Origin: Corallochytrium limacisporum
Lineage: Eukaryota; Opisthokonta
Direction of reading: 5' to 3'
Length of the DNA stretch: 64,000 bases
Assembly (NCBI GenBank): GCA_002811645.1
Contig: PDIP01000025.1
Location: forward strand, 25,996-89,995
Shown one piece after another: positions 29,106-40,914 of this stretch; position 1 is the stretch's first letter, and the number at the start of each line of letters is the position of its first letter. Position numbers and translations under genes: made by a program. A model generated the notes under the pieces. It did not search any database. It was not told the DNA's origin and was given only the letters and a program-made list of their open reading frames with translations.

Positions 29106-30788
29106 TTAGATCTTCCAGCAATATGCGGCCGGCACGAAACCTTCACCACCATCAAACTTTCGGATCTTCATCCATCCATCGCCATCATCGGGCTCCAGTA
29201 ATTCAACGACCTCATCCTTAATACAGGACACCTCTGTTCCCGTGGATGCGTCGAAATCGTAGAGCATTTTGTACGTCGGGGCGACCGGAGTGGCAGCAGG
29301 AGTGCTCCTCAGAGAACTCGTCCCTTTCCTCGAAGGCCTTGAAGGCCTGGGCTTGGAGGGTGCCGGGTCACCTGGGGAGACGTTGATTTCACCAACACTG
29401 CCATTCGGTGATGTCCGTGCTGTTGATCCCGGTGTGAGAATTGGAGTGGTTCCTCCCGCACTAGAAATCGAGTTGACATCATGCAGCGGCAGACTGAGAT
29501 TGGATCCGTTCAATGACTGAATCGAAGGATCACCTACTGGTGCGGTGCGGAAGAGCTTCGGCGGCAGTTTTGGAATAATATCATTTCGCGCTGGCTTCGC
29601 TGGCAGCTCCATATCTTTATGGACGCAAGCAATACGTACAGTCGCCTTGTAAATCATGCGGATCGCACTTGTGAGCCTGCGCTCAGCAACACTCCTGTCT
29701 TCCTCGCTTGCCGAATTCCTCACCAATTCTTCTGCCCTGATCTTATCCTGAGTTGCAGTCTGAAGCCGGTCCTTCCAGTACATGGTTTGTTGTTCCGGGC
29801 TCATCTTCGAGATATCCATACCCTCACTCTTGTTGTTCTTTCGTCCCAGCTTGTTCAGCTTGCTCTTCATGCTCCCCGAACGCTTCACCTTGTCTTCATA
29901 GAACTCCTTCTCTATCTCTTCACCGGGCAGATCCCCGCTTATCAGATCACGCATCATCTTCTTCAGCTCCAACTCAGTGGTCGTTTCGTCTTTCTGTTTT
30001 GTCAACCGTTCGACAAGGATCCTGTAGGCTGGAATGACTTGGCCGTGGGCAAAGATGTAGTTGTCGAGTGCACCGATGCACCGTTCAACAATCTTCTTCT
30101 GTCCATAGTAGAATTGACCCATGATCTTTGGCATGGTCTCGTACTCGTGGACAAGCTTAAACTGGTTAACCCTGATGATGTACTCGTGGTACTCCTTCTC
30201 TGCAATTTTGGATGCGGCTTGCTTCTCTTGGGCGTCCTGCATCAACTTCTGCATCTTGCCCAGGTCAGTCTTCTTGCTATCCTTCGCAGCGATTGCCTGC
30301 TCAGCCTCCTTACATTTAGAGTGATACTTTTCCTTTGCGTTTTCCAAAAGAGAGACCTGTTCCTGGAATTGTGATTCTGCCTTGGCACCCTCGTCCTGAA
30401 GACGCTGGAACTCATCCGAGATTTCTTGAAAAGATGCCTTCATCCGCTTGTAAACTTCGCTCATGAGGTTGTCTGAGAACTTGTCCAGTGCCTTAGTCAA
30501 TTCATTTGTCTCCTTGACACATGCAGCCAGCGCAGCAGTCAAGGGGGTTACCTCGCCGTGTTTTGCAATCTTGGTATTCCACTGGGTCATAAACTGCTTC
30601 AGTCCCGTCACATGCTTCTGTTCCAGCTCTGCACGCTCCTTCATGAATTTTGACAGTACACGATACTGCTCGAGTTGGAAATTAGCCTTCTTGGACACAG
30701 TATCGAACTGGTCAAAGAGATTAAGTCCCCATTCGCCCGCGGACACAGGAAAGTCCTGGTCGCCATGCGGTGTTGTGGCCTCCGCCAT
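29106..30788 (-). CDS. F-BAR and SH3 domain protein (CIP4/FBP17/TOCA-like)
   Basis: A 560-residue membrane-curving adaptor. The N-terminus WGLNLFDQFDTVSKKANFQLEQY, with KFMKERAELEQKHVTGLKQF, is the FCH/F-BAR start; long charged coiled-coil helices continue to about residue 290. A second helical region (about 320-385, MYWKDRLQTATQDKIRAEEL) lies where TOCA proteins have HR1, but I cannot confirm HR1. A Pro/Ser/Thr-rich linker leads to a C-terminal SH3 domain (about 504-560) with ALYDFxA-like YDFDAST, the acidic loop EPDDGDGWMKI and the end GFVPAAYC. Such proteins link membrane tubules to WASP/actin or dynamin at endocytic sites. Length is typical. A possible ligand in this same window is the PPPRPPK tail of the Ser/Arg-rich protein, but that is only suggestive. 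Confidence 0.9.
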   Translation of the reverse strand: MAEATTPHGDQDFPVSAGEWGLNLFDQFDTVSKKANFQLEQYRVLSKFMKERAELEQKHVTGLKQFMTQWNTKIAKHGEVTPLTAALAACVKETNELTKALDKFSDNLMSEVYKRMKASFQEISDEFQRLQDEGAKAESQFQEQVSLLENAKEKYHSKCKEAEQAIAAKDSKKTDLGKMQKLMQDAQEKQAASKIAEKEYHEYIIRVNQFKLVHEYETMPKIMGQFYYGQKKIVERCIGALDNYIFAHGQVIPAYRILVERLTKQKDETTTELELKKMMRDLISGDLPGEEIEKEFYEDKVKRSGSMKSKLNKLGRKNNKSEGMDISKMSPEQQTMYWKDRLQTATQDKIRAEELVRNSASEEDRSVAERRLTSAIRMIYKATVRIACVHKDMELPAKPARNDIIPKLPPKLFRTAPVGDPSIQSLNGSNLSLPLHDVNSISSAGGTTPILTPGSTARTSPNGSVGEINVSPGDPAPSKPRPSRPSRKGTSSLRSTPAATPVAPTYKMLYDFDASTGTEVSCIKDEVVELLEPDDGDGWMKIRKFDGGEGFVPAAYCWKI

Positions 30789-33287
30789 GTTTATGGCTCT
30801 ACGTCTTCAGCCTGTAGGTCTCCCACACACCAATTAGAGTAAAGAACAGCGGGTCTGCAATGTTCAGCCTCGCCTCATTCCCTGTACGATACTCTTGGGT
30901 CAGTCTTCTGTATACTTCGATAGCCAGCAATGGGGCCGTGTGTGCTCTTACCATTCACAGTCTCCAGAAACAACGGATCTGGCCCTTACCCTAACTACCC
31001 GAACAACTCCAATCACTGCATCGTCTACAACCACGCTTAGAGAAAGACTGCACCAGAAGCGTTTCCAATATGTTCGAACAACTGCGGCTTCTCGTGTGGG
31101 CTTCGGCATGGCGCTCACAACACCTCAATCCGAAAGAAAAAACTCCAACAAAAAGATGCACCACACCTACCGAGACCCAAACCCCCACCAGTTCTTTTAG
31201 AGGGACACCCGAGCAGGGTTCAGCGGGAAAGTTGACGGAAGGGCAGGGGAGGGCCCCCCCGGGGCGGGGAGGGGGGTTCGCAAATTACCCAAGAAAATGC
31301 GGAAAGATTTATTGGTCGACTGCACCCCCCAGGAGACCCCACCTCCGGCGTACATCCCCACTGGTGCACTGTAACCTGGAACAGAAAACACTCGTCGGAA
31401 GTCGTGCTCGCGCCGTGAACAACATTGGTGCCCACTACGACTCCTTTTGATGGAGTTACGTCTGAATACTCACTATATCGTTCTCCACAATTCATTTCAT
31501 TGGCTGAAAGCAGGCTATGGAGAGCGGTAGTGGGTGCCAAACCTTTGCACCATGCCTGGACCCGGCCGGTTTTTGTGGAGGAGGTGTCTCACACATTAAT
31601 GAGAGAAACAGTAGAGGCGATAAAAAGGCAAAACACCGCGAAATATCTTTACATTCAGTACTTGATTCCTGTAGGTATCATGCGAGGGGACCTTCCCGGT
31701 GTTTATCGATGAACACACTCGCCGTCCGTACTGTGATGATACATCTGCTACCGCGCGTCATCAAGGCCTCCTCACCCGCTCTCGTCCAGGACTTTTTGCA
31801 ACCACGCCAGCCGAAAACGTTCGGTAATTTTCTATGTTGGCGCCCTCCTTCGCTACCCCAACGGCAGGATAGTGAGGGCGGCCAGGGACCGGCCATGCCA
31901 TCATAGGCAAAAGAATTCATGCCCTTTTACTAAACTAAACTATACATGGATTTCGCGAAATGGGTCTCAGGGAATTCGGAAATTCAGTACTATAACTTAA
32001 AATATTCTCCCCGCAGCCAGTTGGTGCCAACGCATACCACCCCTCAGTCGGTTCGGATGACACATTGAGGCAATTGAACGGAAAACTCCCATGCTTTGAA
32101 GTTCCTCCCCTGTATTGTCCACTGTGCCAGCTTGGTGTGGCTCCGGTCTGGGGCTATAATCCCCCAATGTTTCTCATGGAACAAAAATGTCGCTTTATCG
32201 CCGTTAAGTGCAGGGTTACGGAACAAAAACCCCCTTCTTTCATCACCACAGGGCAGCGGCGGTACAAACGGGGGAGTCATAATTTGGCCCGCTCTATGGT
32301 AGCGTCAATGTTGGGTGCGAAGTAGTCCTTTATTGAGTGCCAGTGTCGAATCAGCCGCAGGCTGGAGGGCTGCAAATAAGGGGCGAACAATGGAACCGCA
32401 AGGGGGGTTACGCTACCCAGGGGGCTCAGACCGAAATATTCAATCACACAAAAACGGACACGTATGGGGCTCTGGTTTAGCTGGATTTGATTCTTTTGAT
32501 TTTATGGGTTTGAAGTTATAAATCTCGTAAAATGTTCCTTTTCTTGTTGATTATATGAATCGAATCAACCATTCGAAATTTTTTCTACCACCGTACTGCA
32601 GAACTTGCCAATCCCGGACAGCAGGGGCGAGACTGTAGGACCCGAGACTTTTCTCTGACTCGCCCCGGAGGTGTTTTTTGCCAACGTTCCCGTTATCAGA
32701 CCCACACGGAACAATTTCTCTCACCCCGCGTCCCAGTCCCGTATCTCTGCAGTAGAAATGAAATGGGGCGCACTGCTACCACTGGATCCGTCCGGGTCGT
32801 CCGGTCTTTTGGCCAAAGAACTCAGCGGAAAATGCGTGGAAGAGTGAGAACCGCCGAATGAGAATGTCGTATGGCGCAACCCAAACCTCATGCCCCAACC
32901 CTGGTCCCTTTCAAAAACTTAGTGAACCCGAAAACTCCGAAAAAAAATTCCCCTAGAGAGTGATTAAATCTTTCGACATAGCATCGCTTCTTCTCTTGGC
33001 CCTCCCTAAGACCAGAGCAGGGCCAAAAGGGAGCCTCTGACACCCGCCGACAGTCGGTGAGGCTAGTCGTTCTTGTCCCCCTGCATAGATTCCTACATCG
33101 GTGTCTTAAATGGGAAATACACTGGACGTCTTCGGGTCTATCGGAGAAAGCCACCTGGATCTGTCTGAATGTATCATTTCAGTACATGGGAGGTAATTAA
33201 AACGAGAAGTTTATGAAAACCATGTACCATTTTACCACACTGTAAATCATAGTAGGCTCAAGAGGGCGGCGGACTGCTACAAGCGTC
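30789..33287. other. 2.5-kb divergent intergenic region, no gene seen
   Basis: It lies between the F-BAR gene and the first PPxY membrane protein, which point away from each other. It is mixed-composition DNA with C7/G4 and G6 runs near 31254-31276. Open frames are short, with no domain or conserved pattern. Confidence 0.55.
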
Positions 33288-34451
33288 ATGCCGGACACGA
33301 AGAGAATGGTAGGAAAGAGCCACGAGGCCTACGGGCGATTGCGAGAGTCGACAGACTCGCTGGGAGCTGGTTCTTCCGGAGTTAGTACTTCTACAGTGCA
33401 GAATGGTAGTGTAAATGGCCGTACCAACGGCGGGCCGATGCCTAGGAAGTCACAAGAGGCCCATGCAGAATCACTGCCACCTGCCGCTGGCCCTGACGAG
33501 CCTCTGCCGTCATACAATGCTGCCGTCCGCGAGAGCAGGGCTGCTCAGATGCCTGGCACATATGATCCTAACCAACCGCAGGCAGTCCGATCTGGTATCA
33601 TGGGCCCATACAGAATTACATATGGAGTCGCACGGGGAGAGACTGATATGCGGCGAAAGAAGGCATTCACGGCAGCTTGGTGTATTGGTGCGTGTTGTCT
33701 GTGCACCTTCTGCTTTTTTGTTGGGCCGGCTTTAATTATTTGCGCACCAAACTGGGGAGCTCGCTTCGGTGCAGTCTTCGGTTGTGGAGTCGGTCTCGTT
33801 ATCGTGGGTGCGACGTTCTTAATCGAATACGAAACCTCATTGAAGGACGAGTGCGAACGCTGCTTTGAGCAGAACTTTGCACCTGGATGCGATAATCCGG
33901 ACACCCTTGATCAAGACGAACCGGATATTTCCTCAGGTGAATGTGACTTCTTCAAGGCTAGCCGCATTTACATGCCTATCTTTACAGTGGTCGGGCTCGC
34001 TATGGTAGCACTTTCGATTTGGGGGTGGAGACGACATTACCGTCTGAAGACTGCTCATCTGACGCAGGCAAGGCAACAGGCAAACACTCAAGGTGTACAA
34101 CAGATGCAGATGCAAAACTTTGATGGAAATTCACACATGGTCAACGGTCCCCAGCTAGCCTTTCGACCAGGTGAAGCACCGCCTCCAGGATATTGGCCAC
34201 CTGGTGTAACTCCTCCTGTTTACGGATCTTCTCTGAGTAATGGTCAACCTTCTGCAGCTTATCCACCGCAGGATTACCAGGGATACACGTCACAGACTCC
34301 CCCAATTGCCAACTTTCAGCCGGCAAACAACGCAACACATGATCATAGTCTGACATCCACCCAGAACGCGTCAGTTGATCCGCCCGGCTATGCACCGCCC
34401 GCACTCGACGATACACCGCCTGTGTGGAATCCGAGTTCATCTGGTCAATAG
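33288..34451 (+). CDS. Three-helix membrane protein with PPxY-rich tail, unknown function
   Basis: A 387-residue protein. A polar N-terminal 127 residues with LPSYNAA (LPxY, a PPxY variant) is followed by hydrophobic helices at about 128-152 (Cys-rich: CIGACCLCTFC), 158-180 and 228-247. A short Cys-containing loop (C189, C192, C201, C219) lies between helices 2 and 3. The cytosolic-looking tail is Pro/Gln/Tyr-rich with several PPxY or PPGY elements (PPPGYWPPG, PPVYG, DPPGYAPP). PPxY motifs bind WW domains, for example of NEDD4-type ubiquitin ligases, so a trafficking-adaptor role like Ndfip or ARRDC proteins is conceivable; homology to those is not seen. The next gene on the same strand has the same overall plan. 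No signal peptide is visible. Confidence 0.75.
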   Translation: MPDTKRMVGKSHEAYGRLRESTDSLGAGSSGVSTSTVQNGSVNGRTNGGPMPRKSQEAHAESLPPAAGPDEPLPSYNAAVRESRAAQMPGTYDPNQPQAVRSGIMGPYRITYGVARGETDMRRKKAFTAAWCIGACCLCTFCFFVGPALIICAPNWGARFGAVFGCGVGLVIVGATFLIEYETSLKDECERCFEQNFAPGCDNPDTLDQDEPDISSGECDFFKASRIYMPIFTVVGLAMVALSIWGWRRHYRLKTAHLTQARQQANTQGVQQMQMQNFDGNSHMVNGPQLAFRPGEAPPPGYWPPGVTPPVYGSSLSNGQPSAAYPPQDYQGYTSQTPPIANFQPANNATHDHSLTSTQNASVDPPGYAPPALDDTPPVWNPSSSGQ

Positions 34452-35548
34452 AACATGACCCTCCATTCATTCGTACAGACATCCATAAACTCCAATCATC
34501 TCCGAAATCCAAGCTGTAAGCTTTCTGAACATAAATTTCCACGAAACCCGCCCTGACCAAGTTTTGGCACCTTCCGACGTTATTCATCGAATTTGATCAA
34601 TACTATTGATACAACCGACTTCAGGAAACCTCCCTTCACCTGCCGCAGCAGCGTCCCGCCCTCTCCGGAGGCCAACGGCTTGTTCAAGCACCTCAACCCT
34701 TCCACGGTTGCCAATACGGGAAGCTAACCGCGTGTCCGAAATGCCACAGAAAACTACAATATATTCAGTACACAAACTATGCCGCTCTGGTTTCCCAGGA
34801 AGTGTCCCCTCAGCGGGGTCTCTCCCGTCTTGGCAATATTTTTTTTTCTTCTTCCTCCCCGATCTGGTTTCAGTTTGAGAATTATCTCAATGGCACTTCA
34901 TCTTCCGGACCCGCTCCTCAGTATGTGGTGCTTAGTCAAGGGCCAGGACAATCGAAAGCCAAATACCGGTGTGCGACATTCCAAATTTCCTTCTTGTCCA
35001 AGCTACCACTACTGCCCGGGCGCGATTACCCCATGCCTCAGGATAATTTTCTCAACATACAAAATGAATACATCGAAAATGTAGCGGTGTTAGGTGAAGG
35101 CCACCAGTGCCCCCGGCGGCTTACGGCTGTTAGTCTCTACTTTTGCGGGTTGGGAAGAAGGGTGTTCCCTCCAGCAGGGTTGACCTGTTACACAAGTCTA
35201 TAGGGCAACCAGCGCTCGATATCGCATCATGGATTAGTGTCGAGCACGACACTTGGAATTCTAGAGTTGGTACGAGTGCGCACAGAGAGAAAGCAAGAGG
35301 GTTGTTGTCGCGTTCTTGTGTGAGAGACCGTTTTGCAAATGTCTTCTTCGAAACACAATAGCTTCGTGAATCTATATCAGACAGTACGGTCCTTAAAGGC
35401 GTTGTCTTGGCTCAAAAGAGTAATTTGGTATACTGCGCACACGAGAGAAAGGGCGAAAGTATATTTGTACATTATGGCATAGCTGACTTTGATAATCACT
35501 ACTCAAAGGAGAGAACGAAAACGGCAGAACGGAAGTTTGTAGTTTACA
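34452..35548. other. Intergenic between the two PPxY membrane-protein genes
   Basis: 1.1 kb without a recognisable gene. It contains the near-palindrome ATCAATACTATTGAT at 34596-34610, matching 5662-5676, and short repeats. Both neighbours are on the plus strand. Confidence 0.55.
34596..34610. repeat. 15-bp near-palindrome ATCAATACTATTGAT
   Basis: Symmetric apart from its centre base. The reverse complement of the same sequence is at 5662-5676. Both copies are non-coding. A protein-binding site is possible but unproven. Confidence 0.45.
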
Positions 35549-37018
35549 ATGAACGCTGGAGACTACGAGCGGCTCGATGACTATGAGCCCCGCAATGGAG
35601 GGTTTCTTGGCGGGCTTAAGTCGACAGTGAGATGCATCCGTTCATGTCTGTGCTGCTGCTGCTGCACGGGCCCAGTGTGTGTAATCGTTGGAATTTTGTT
35701 CCTGCTTGCTGCATTTAAAGGAGCTAGAGAGGACCTTGTGGTGGAGTATGGGGACCTTGTCCACAATTGGCAGGTGAAGGGTGGAGCAAGAGACTCTTTT
35801 GGAGCCGTTGGCTTCCAGTTTACAGACGCCGCACTAGGGTCTGGGGACCAATGGCTGAAGACAACGCAAACTCATCCCCACGATCCTATAAATGACCACC
35901 ACAAGAAGAAGTTGCCTACGTATACGTCCTTGGTTGCACTTGCCGATGGTCTCCCAATTCAATACGGCACTCGTACAGCCACTGATATCATGCTGCAGGC
36001 CGAGGTGCTCAAAAACCCGAAGACCAGGATAGATGTGGGAGTTACCCTAGCTTCATGGATTCCATTCCAAAGGAAAGACATTCTTCATCCCAAGGTTCCA
36101 CGCATTCCTGGCAAGGTGCAGGGATACAAATCCAAGTCTTCTTTGGGTTGTCGGGACCCAGGTGACTGCGACCACATCAGTGATCATGATCGTCGTCGCG
36201 AATGCAAGAGGAAGCCGTACTGTACACAAAAATGTGAAGGCCAGTATGATCGGTCACACCAGCGATGCTATATCCCGATGTATCTGCAGAGTGTGTGTCT
36301 GAGCTACGATCCTCAAGCCGCCGTGTTCCGCAACCGTTGGACAGGTGGAGATGTTGCAGGCTGTTTCTACGAGTACATAGACCTTGAAAACTCGTTTCTG
36401 AAGGGCATTGTGTGCGATGAATGTAAGCATGGTATGCCTGGCAGGTATAGTCCACATGGTATCATTCCCAGTGATATCCGTGTGACGGTGCGTCACATTG
36501 ACGACCCGTACCTTTTTGTATCGTGGGCCACTAATGGCTACTATGACTTTGGCCTCACCCGAGGAGAGAACTTCAGTATCGCTATTCCGTTCATTATTGT
36601 GGGTCTCTTTTTCACTACAAGTGTCATCGTCCTCAGCTTGCGGTTTAAGAGGTGGCTTTGCGGCGGGTCGACTCCCGACGTGCAAGCGAATTCGGCCCCG
36701 TACCCTGACGAACAGACTCCGCTGGTCGGAGGTAATGCCACGGGCTACCCCGCCCAAGGACCAAATGGAGGGGCGTACTACCCACCTAATGTACAACCAA
36801 TGTCCAGTAACTACCAGTACCCATCGAGCGGAGGCCTGCCCTTAGTTGCAGCCGGTAACACGACCTACTATCAACCATACCAGCAGCAACAACCTCCTGT
36901 GGGTGTCCAGCCACCTCCTCCGGGCTTCATCAACCCACAGCAACAGGTGCCACCCTCAGATCCACCGCCGCCTTACGATGTGGCTCCCAGCGCACCAGAG
37001 CATCCAAGCAAATCCTAG
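35549..37018 (+). CDS. Two-helix membrane protein with Cys-rich ectodomain and PPxY tail
   Basis: A 489-residue protein. A short cytosolic N-terminus ends in a cysteine cluster (CIRSCLCCCCCTGPVC, residues 29-44), likely palmitoylated, running into helix 1 (about 41-57). Residues 58-342 form a large lumenal or extracellular domain with at least ten cysteines (201, 207, 219, 225, 229, 240, 250, 272, 289, 292). Helix 2 is at 343-365. The C-terminal tail is Pro/Gln/Tyr-rich and ends with PPPPYDVAP, a PPxY ligand for WW domains. No known domain was recognised in the loop. It shares membrane topology logic and tail type with the upstream gene, so the two may be functional partners. It ends 113 bp from the convergent MVP gene. 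Confidence 0.75.
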   Translation: MNAGDYERLDDYEPRNGGFLGGLKSTVRCIRSCLCCCCCTGPVCVIVGILFLLAAFKGAREDLVVEYGDLVHNWQVKGGARDSFGAVGFQFTDAALGSGDQWLKTTQTHPHDPINDHHKKKLPTYTSLVALADGLPIQYGTRTATDIMLQAEVLKNPKTRIDVGVTLASWIPFQRKDILHPKVPRIPGKVQGYKSKSSLGCRDPGDCDHISDHDRRRECKRKPYCTQKCEGQYDRSHQRCYIPMYLQSVCLSYDPQAAVFRNRWTGGDVAGCFYEYIDLENSFLKGIVCDECKHGMPGRYSPHGIIPSDIRVTVRHIDDPYLFVSWATNGYYDFGLTRGENFSIAIPFIIVGLFFTTSVIVLSLRFKRWLCGGSTPDVQANSAPYPDEQTPLVGGNATGYPAQGPNGGAYYPPNVQPMSSNYQYPSSGGLPLVAAGNTTYYQPYQQQQPPVGVQPPPPGFINPQQQVPPSDPPPPYDVAPSAPEHPSKS

Positions 37019-37131
37019 ATGAGCCCTCGACGTTGTTATCTTTTTCTGTCCTTTCAAGGACATATGTAAGTATATGCATTTAGTGTTGATCATCAATGTT
37101 GTTACTGTCTCTATTGCGTGTTGCTAGTTGC

Positions 37132-39759
37132 TCACTTACTCGCTTTTCCGTTGGAGCCGCCATTTGTTGGCCCCTCCGCTCCATTCAATCCACCAATCAG
37201 GCCTTTGGCTGTGTTGAAGAGGTTGATAGGAGAGTTGCCGTCGGTAATGATTGTGCTCTGGACGCCCAAGGACTGTAAAAGCTTAACCTGCATCTCAGGA
37301 CCACTGGTGGCAATGGCTTGAATGGTCTCCGCACCAATGGCACCAACCATCTGCTGGAACTTCTTTGTCTCAATCTCGGCCGTTTCCTTGGCCTTTGCCA
37401 TCTCGAGCTCGGCTTGCTGTTGCAGATACTTGACCTCTGCCTCGCGGGCACGGGCCAAACGCTCGAATTCAGAGTCTGCCTCGATTTTTGCAGCGTCCGC
37501 TTTGAGCTGGGCCTGGCGCACGGCTGCGGCACCCTCAATCTCAGCAGCCTCGGCGCGGGCTTGAGCCTCTGCCTTGGCCTGACCTGTAGACTCCACGGCG
37601 GCACTCTTAGCCTGCAACTCAATGAGACGGGCCTTCTCGACCTCAGCAGAACTCTGGTCTGAAATTCGTTGACGTTCGAGGCGACCCCTGGCCTCCTGCT
37701 CAGTCTGCTGGGCCCGATGGCGCGCAGCGGCCTCCTGAGCACTCGTTGTGATCTCAATAGCAAGCTGCACACTCTTCTGCAGGGCATCCCTGGTTCGCTG
37801 GTCCACAGGCTCAACAGACTGGATGTCGACAGATGTGATGCTCAAACAGTTGGTCGGGAAATGAAGGTCCTTGCGGATCTTCCCATCATCGTCCATACCG
37901 AAGACAGAGCTTCGGATGATGGTTGCAGAGTTCTTATGGAAGTCATCAAATTGACAGCCAGCAACCTTGCCGCGGATCCGGCTCGCGATAGCTTTGCAGG
38001 CATTGCCAACAAAATCAGGTTCGGAAAAAATTTTGGCAGCATGGGACTTGTCCTTGCTGTCAATGCTGAAGCACCAGTTGTAGCTCAGTTGCAGGTGCAG
38101 ACGTGCGTGATCAGCAGTCTCTACCGTCACAATGTCGGTCATGAAATCCGGACCCAAATACAAGCAAATGGTTTTGATGACGTTGGGTCGCTTCGGCTTG
38201 CCACCAGATATGCTCAGCAGGGTAAAATGCTCATCACAATCTAACATAACCAAATCTGGGCCGAACACCACGCGAGCTGTCTTGCTCTTATAGTTGTAGA
38301 CCTGAACAGCGGCGTTATGCGGGACGCGGAACGTGACCACTCGGGTCTTGTCCCTGTGCTTCTTTGGTTGCGGAGTTCCCTTTTCATTGCGATCAGCGAT
38401 GACGTCCTTACCGCTCAAGAGCAAGTTCTCCACCGTGTCTGGGAGGTCTTTGGCCCACAGTTCCTCATACTCATTCAGCATGTATGTCTGATTCACCACA
38501 CTTCGTACTCGACCTGATCGGGTATCACGGACGTAGATCCCTTCGTTCTCGTCAAGGGGAATGGCACTACGCCTCTGTAGAACCTCAACTTCCACTGGGG
38601 GAGTCATTTCTTCCGGGCCCCTCACCATCCACTTGTCACCAGCATTGCGCTTGGTACCGTCAGTGTCAGTGTATGCTTCCGTTGCTGTCAGCACAACACC
38701 TTCGTCTTCCTGTAGAACGAGAACATCCTCAATTCCATTCTCTAGGAACTCTCCCGGTTGCAGGAAGAAAGACTTCTCTCCCGCGACGAGCTTCTTGCGA
38801 CCGAGTTGAGGTCTTCCAGTGGCAGAATCTACAGGATCCATTACGACGCAGAACTGCCGAGAGGTGAGAGTTGTGATTTCCTGGACACTGACGATCTCTT
38901 CATAAACATCTGCCAGATGCGTCTCTGCATCGCTCATAGTGACCAACCATTCCTCACCATTCTTTCGCTTCTTGCCATAGACATCTGTGAATGTACGTGT
39001 AGCGCGAAGCTGTAGGGCTTGCTTCTCTGTGAGAATAGTAGCCTTGACCACATCAACAACCTCCTCAAATACCCCAGGAAGATAGGCTCCAATGGAGCGG
39101 ACCAGCCATTCCTCACCAGCCACACGAGAACTTCCCTCTTTATCAATGCAGCTGTTCAGTGCCCGAAGCCGGAGACCTTGGTTAGGTTTGATGATGCGTG
39201 CCTGACGGGTTTCAACCACTTCAACCTCGGATCGTGGCACATATGTGCCGGGACCCTCGAAAAGCCATTCATCACCAGCAACACGGTTTGTGTTGGTGTC
39301 ATCTGTGAAATCAAGTTCAGCACGCAGATGCAGCGCAGTGTGCGGCTTGACTACTGTCAACGCGGTGACTGGTTCAGAGAGGATCTCACCCGGATACAAC
39401 GGAAAGGGATCACTGGACAGGCAAATTTGCTTTTGACCAAAGAGCAGTTTCACTTGGCCTGTCTTATCGGTGATCACTTCATCATCTTCGCCTCTCTGAA
39501 CAGGGTTCTGCACGACGCAGTAGTGACGAGGAGGGACGGTTACCATTTTCTCAGGCCCAAATACGACCACTTCATTGTCCTGGCGAATAAATGTCATCGG
39601 ACCCTGAACGAGGCGAGTCACGTTAGTCGTGTGGTCCAGGCAGTGAAGAAAGTAAAACGGTGGGATACGGTACACCGTATCCCCTGAGTTTCCCATACCC
39701 TTCATTCCGTTGCGGGCTTCAGAGGGCTTCGGGGGATCATAATCGCTGTTACCGAACAT
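37132..39759 (-). CDS. MVP: Major vault protein
   Basis: An 875-residue orthologue of major vault protein, the shell subunit of the vault ribonucleoprotein (the best-studied form has 78 copies). The N-terminal half (about 30-480) is a chain of MVP repeats with recurring VxxGPxT, GEEWLVR and VxGPxxYxP-like patterns. The SPFH-like shoulder follows at about 480-630 ([30 protein letters not shown]). Residues about 640-800 form the long Ala/Glu/Gln-rich cap helix ([16 protein letters not shown]), and the cap ring is at the C-terminus. The length is almost that of animal MVP (about 890), so an intact vault shell is expected. Vaults occur in scattered protists and animals and are absent from many fungi and plants. 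It diverges from EEFSEC. Confidence 0.97.
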   Translation of the reverse strand: MFGNSDYDPPKPSEARNGMKGMGNSGDTVYRIPPFYFLHCLDHTTNVTRLVQGPMTFIRQDNEVVVFGPEKMVTVPPRHYCVVQNPVQRGEDDEVITDKTGQVKLLFGQKQICLSSDPFPLYPGEILSEPVTALTVVKPHTALHLRAELDFTDDTNTNRVAGDEWLFEGPGTYVPRSEVEVVETRQARIIKPNQGLRLRALNSCIDKEGSSRVAGEEWLVRSIGAYLPGVFEEVVDVVKATILTEKQALQLRATRTFTDVYGKKRKNGEEWLVTMSDAETHLADVYEEIVSVQEITTLTSRQFCVVMDPVDSATGRPQLGRKKLVAGEKSFFLQPGEFLENGIEDVLVLQEDEGVVLTATEAYTDTDGTKRNAGDKWMVRGPEEMTPPVEVEVLQRRSAIPLDENEGIYVRDTRSGRVRSVVNQTYMLNEYEELWAKDLPDTVENLLLSGKDVIADRNEKGTPQPKKHRDKTRVVTFRVPHNAAVQVYNYKSKTARVVFGPDLVMLDCDEHFTLLSISGGKPKRPNVIKTICLYLGPDFMTDIVTVETADHARLHLQLSYNWCFSIDSKDKSHAAKIFSEPDFVGNACKAIASRIRGKVAGCQFDDFHKNSATIIRSSVFGMDDDGKIRKDLHFPTNCLSITSVDIQSVEPVDQRTRDALQKSVQLAIEITTSAQEAAARHRAQQTEQEARGRLERQRISDQSSAEVEKARLIELQAKSAAVESTGQAKAEAQARAEAAEIEGAAAVRQAQLKADAAKIEADSEFERLARAREAEVKYLQQQAELEMAKAKETAEIETKKFQQMVGAIGAETIQAIATSGPEMQVKLLQSLGVQSTIITDGNSPINLFNTAKGLIGGLNGAEGPTNGGSNGKASK

Positions 39760-40914
39760 TGCGAGCTGTGTGCTACTGGCGAGTTCGTCGACCTGTGGAT
39801 GATGAGTCTCAGGCCCTGTATCTGGGATCAGTCCGAACGGGGTTTACCGTCAAATACGTTTTGAAGTCTACGGCAGCTTGTACGAAATGAGTGGATAGTG
39901 ATCTGAATTGTGATGAGAGCCTCTATATGGCACTCTTATCGGAATCCATTGTCCGATGTGGGATTCATCTCTCGCCCTTGGCATTTCTTCAGCTTTGCCC
40001 TCATTCACTATTGACGCTGGTCACTCCCAAACCCTTCGCCGCCGTCCTGACGGGCCCAACCACTCAAGAATTCCTAGCAGCGAGGCCCGAGCAGGAGGAA
40101 AGCTTACCACCTGTTTTCAATAATTTACGAGCAGAAACCAGTGACAGGGGCAGAAAAAAATATCTTCCGCCAAGAATGCAACTACAGGTTAGTAACAAAT
40201 GTCACCAAAATCTTTTCGGATCCTTAGGTCACAAATCATTAGGAGGCAGCAGGCGGAATTCTTGGCAAAGGCGATCGGAGCGGTTTTCAAAACGCTTGGC
40301 ACTGCCAGGGAAAACCGTATTTGGCTATTTTACAGTTGCTTTGCTCGGGCAAACCAAGTAAGTGCCGTGCATGCAAATCGTGGTCCCTCCCCGGAAGGCT
40401 CGATCCCATTTCTTCCTGTATCGTCCGAGCGCCCATAGTATTCGAACATCAGTAGCGTTGCCTCCATGTCAGAGGAAAGTGGACGGACACTGGGGATCTC
40501 GAGTTCACTGGGCTGGAGGGAGCAATGTTGTGCCCGACATACTCCCATCTTGACGGTGTAGTACCAGTTTGAAGTTGCCCTTTATTTGCCTTTGGGGATG
40601 CCTAGGCCATAGTGGTTTAGGACAGCAGCCTGCCCTCCTCCCGGATGGGTCTGTTTCTAAGACCATTCCGTATATCTATGTGTTACAGTAAATTCTGCGA
40701 TAAATATGTGGTGCCCGTTGGCACAAAGCGTTCGGATGGAAGGACCCTTACCACGAGCGTTTCTTTGAGGGTCTCACACCAGGTAGAAAGTCTGCTGCTC
40801 CATACGACTAGAATGCTCTCCTGGTGTCTGTCAGCAACACAATGAGGTCATTAGTGACCTTGAGGTCGATAAAAGCATGCCAGGCGCAAACGCACATCTT
40901 GACTCGGTCTCACA
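39760..40914. other. Divergent intergenic region between MVP and EEFSEC
   Basis: About 1.15 kb that must contain both promoters. The longest open frame (39891-40361 plus) has no recognisable content. No vault RNA or tRNA-like gene was identified by eye. Confidence 0.5.

Noticed and set aside
20552-34771. Shared ATATATTCAGTAC at 20552 and 34759 as a promoter motif
   Set aside because: Many 13-base matches are expected by chance in 64 kb; only two copies, and neither lies at a clear gene start.
39891-40361. 156-codon plus-strand frame between MVP and EEFSEC
   Set aside because: No recognisable domain or plausible structure; sits in a required double promoter region.
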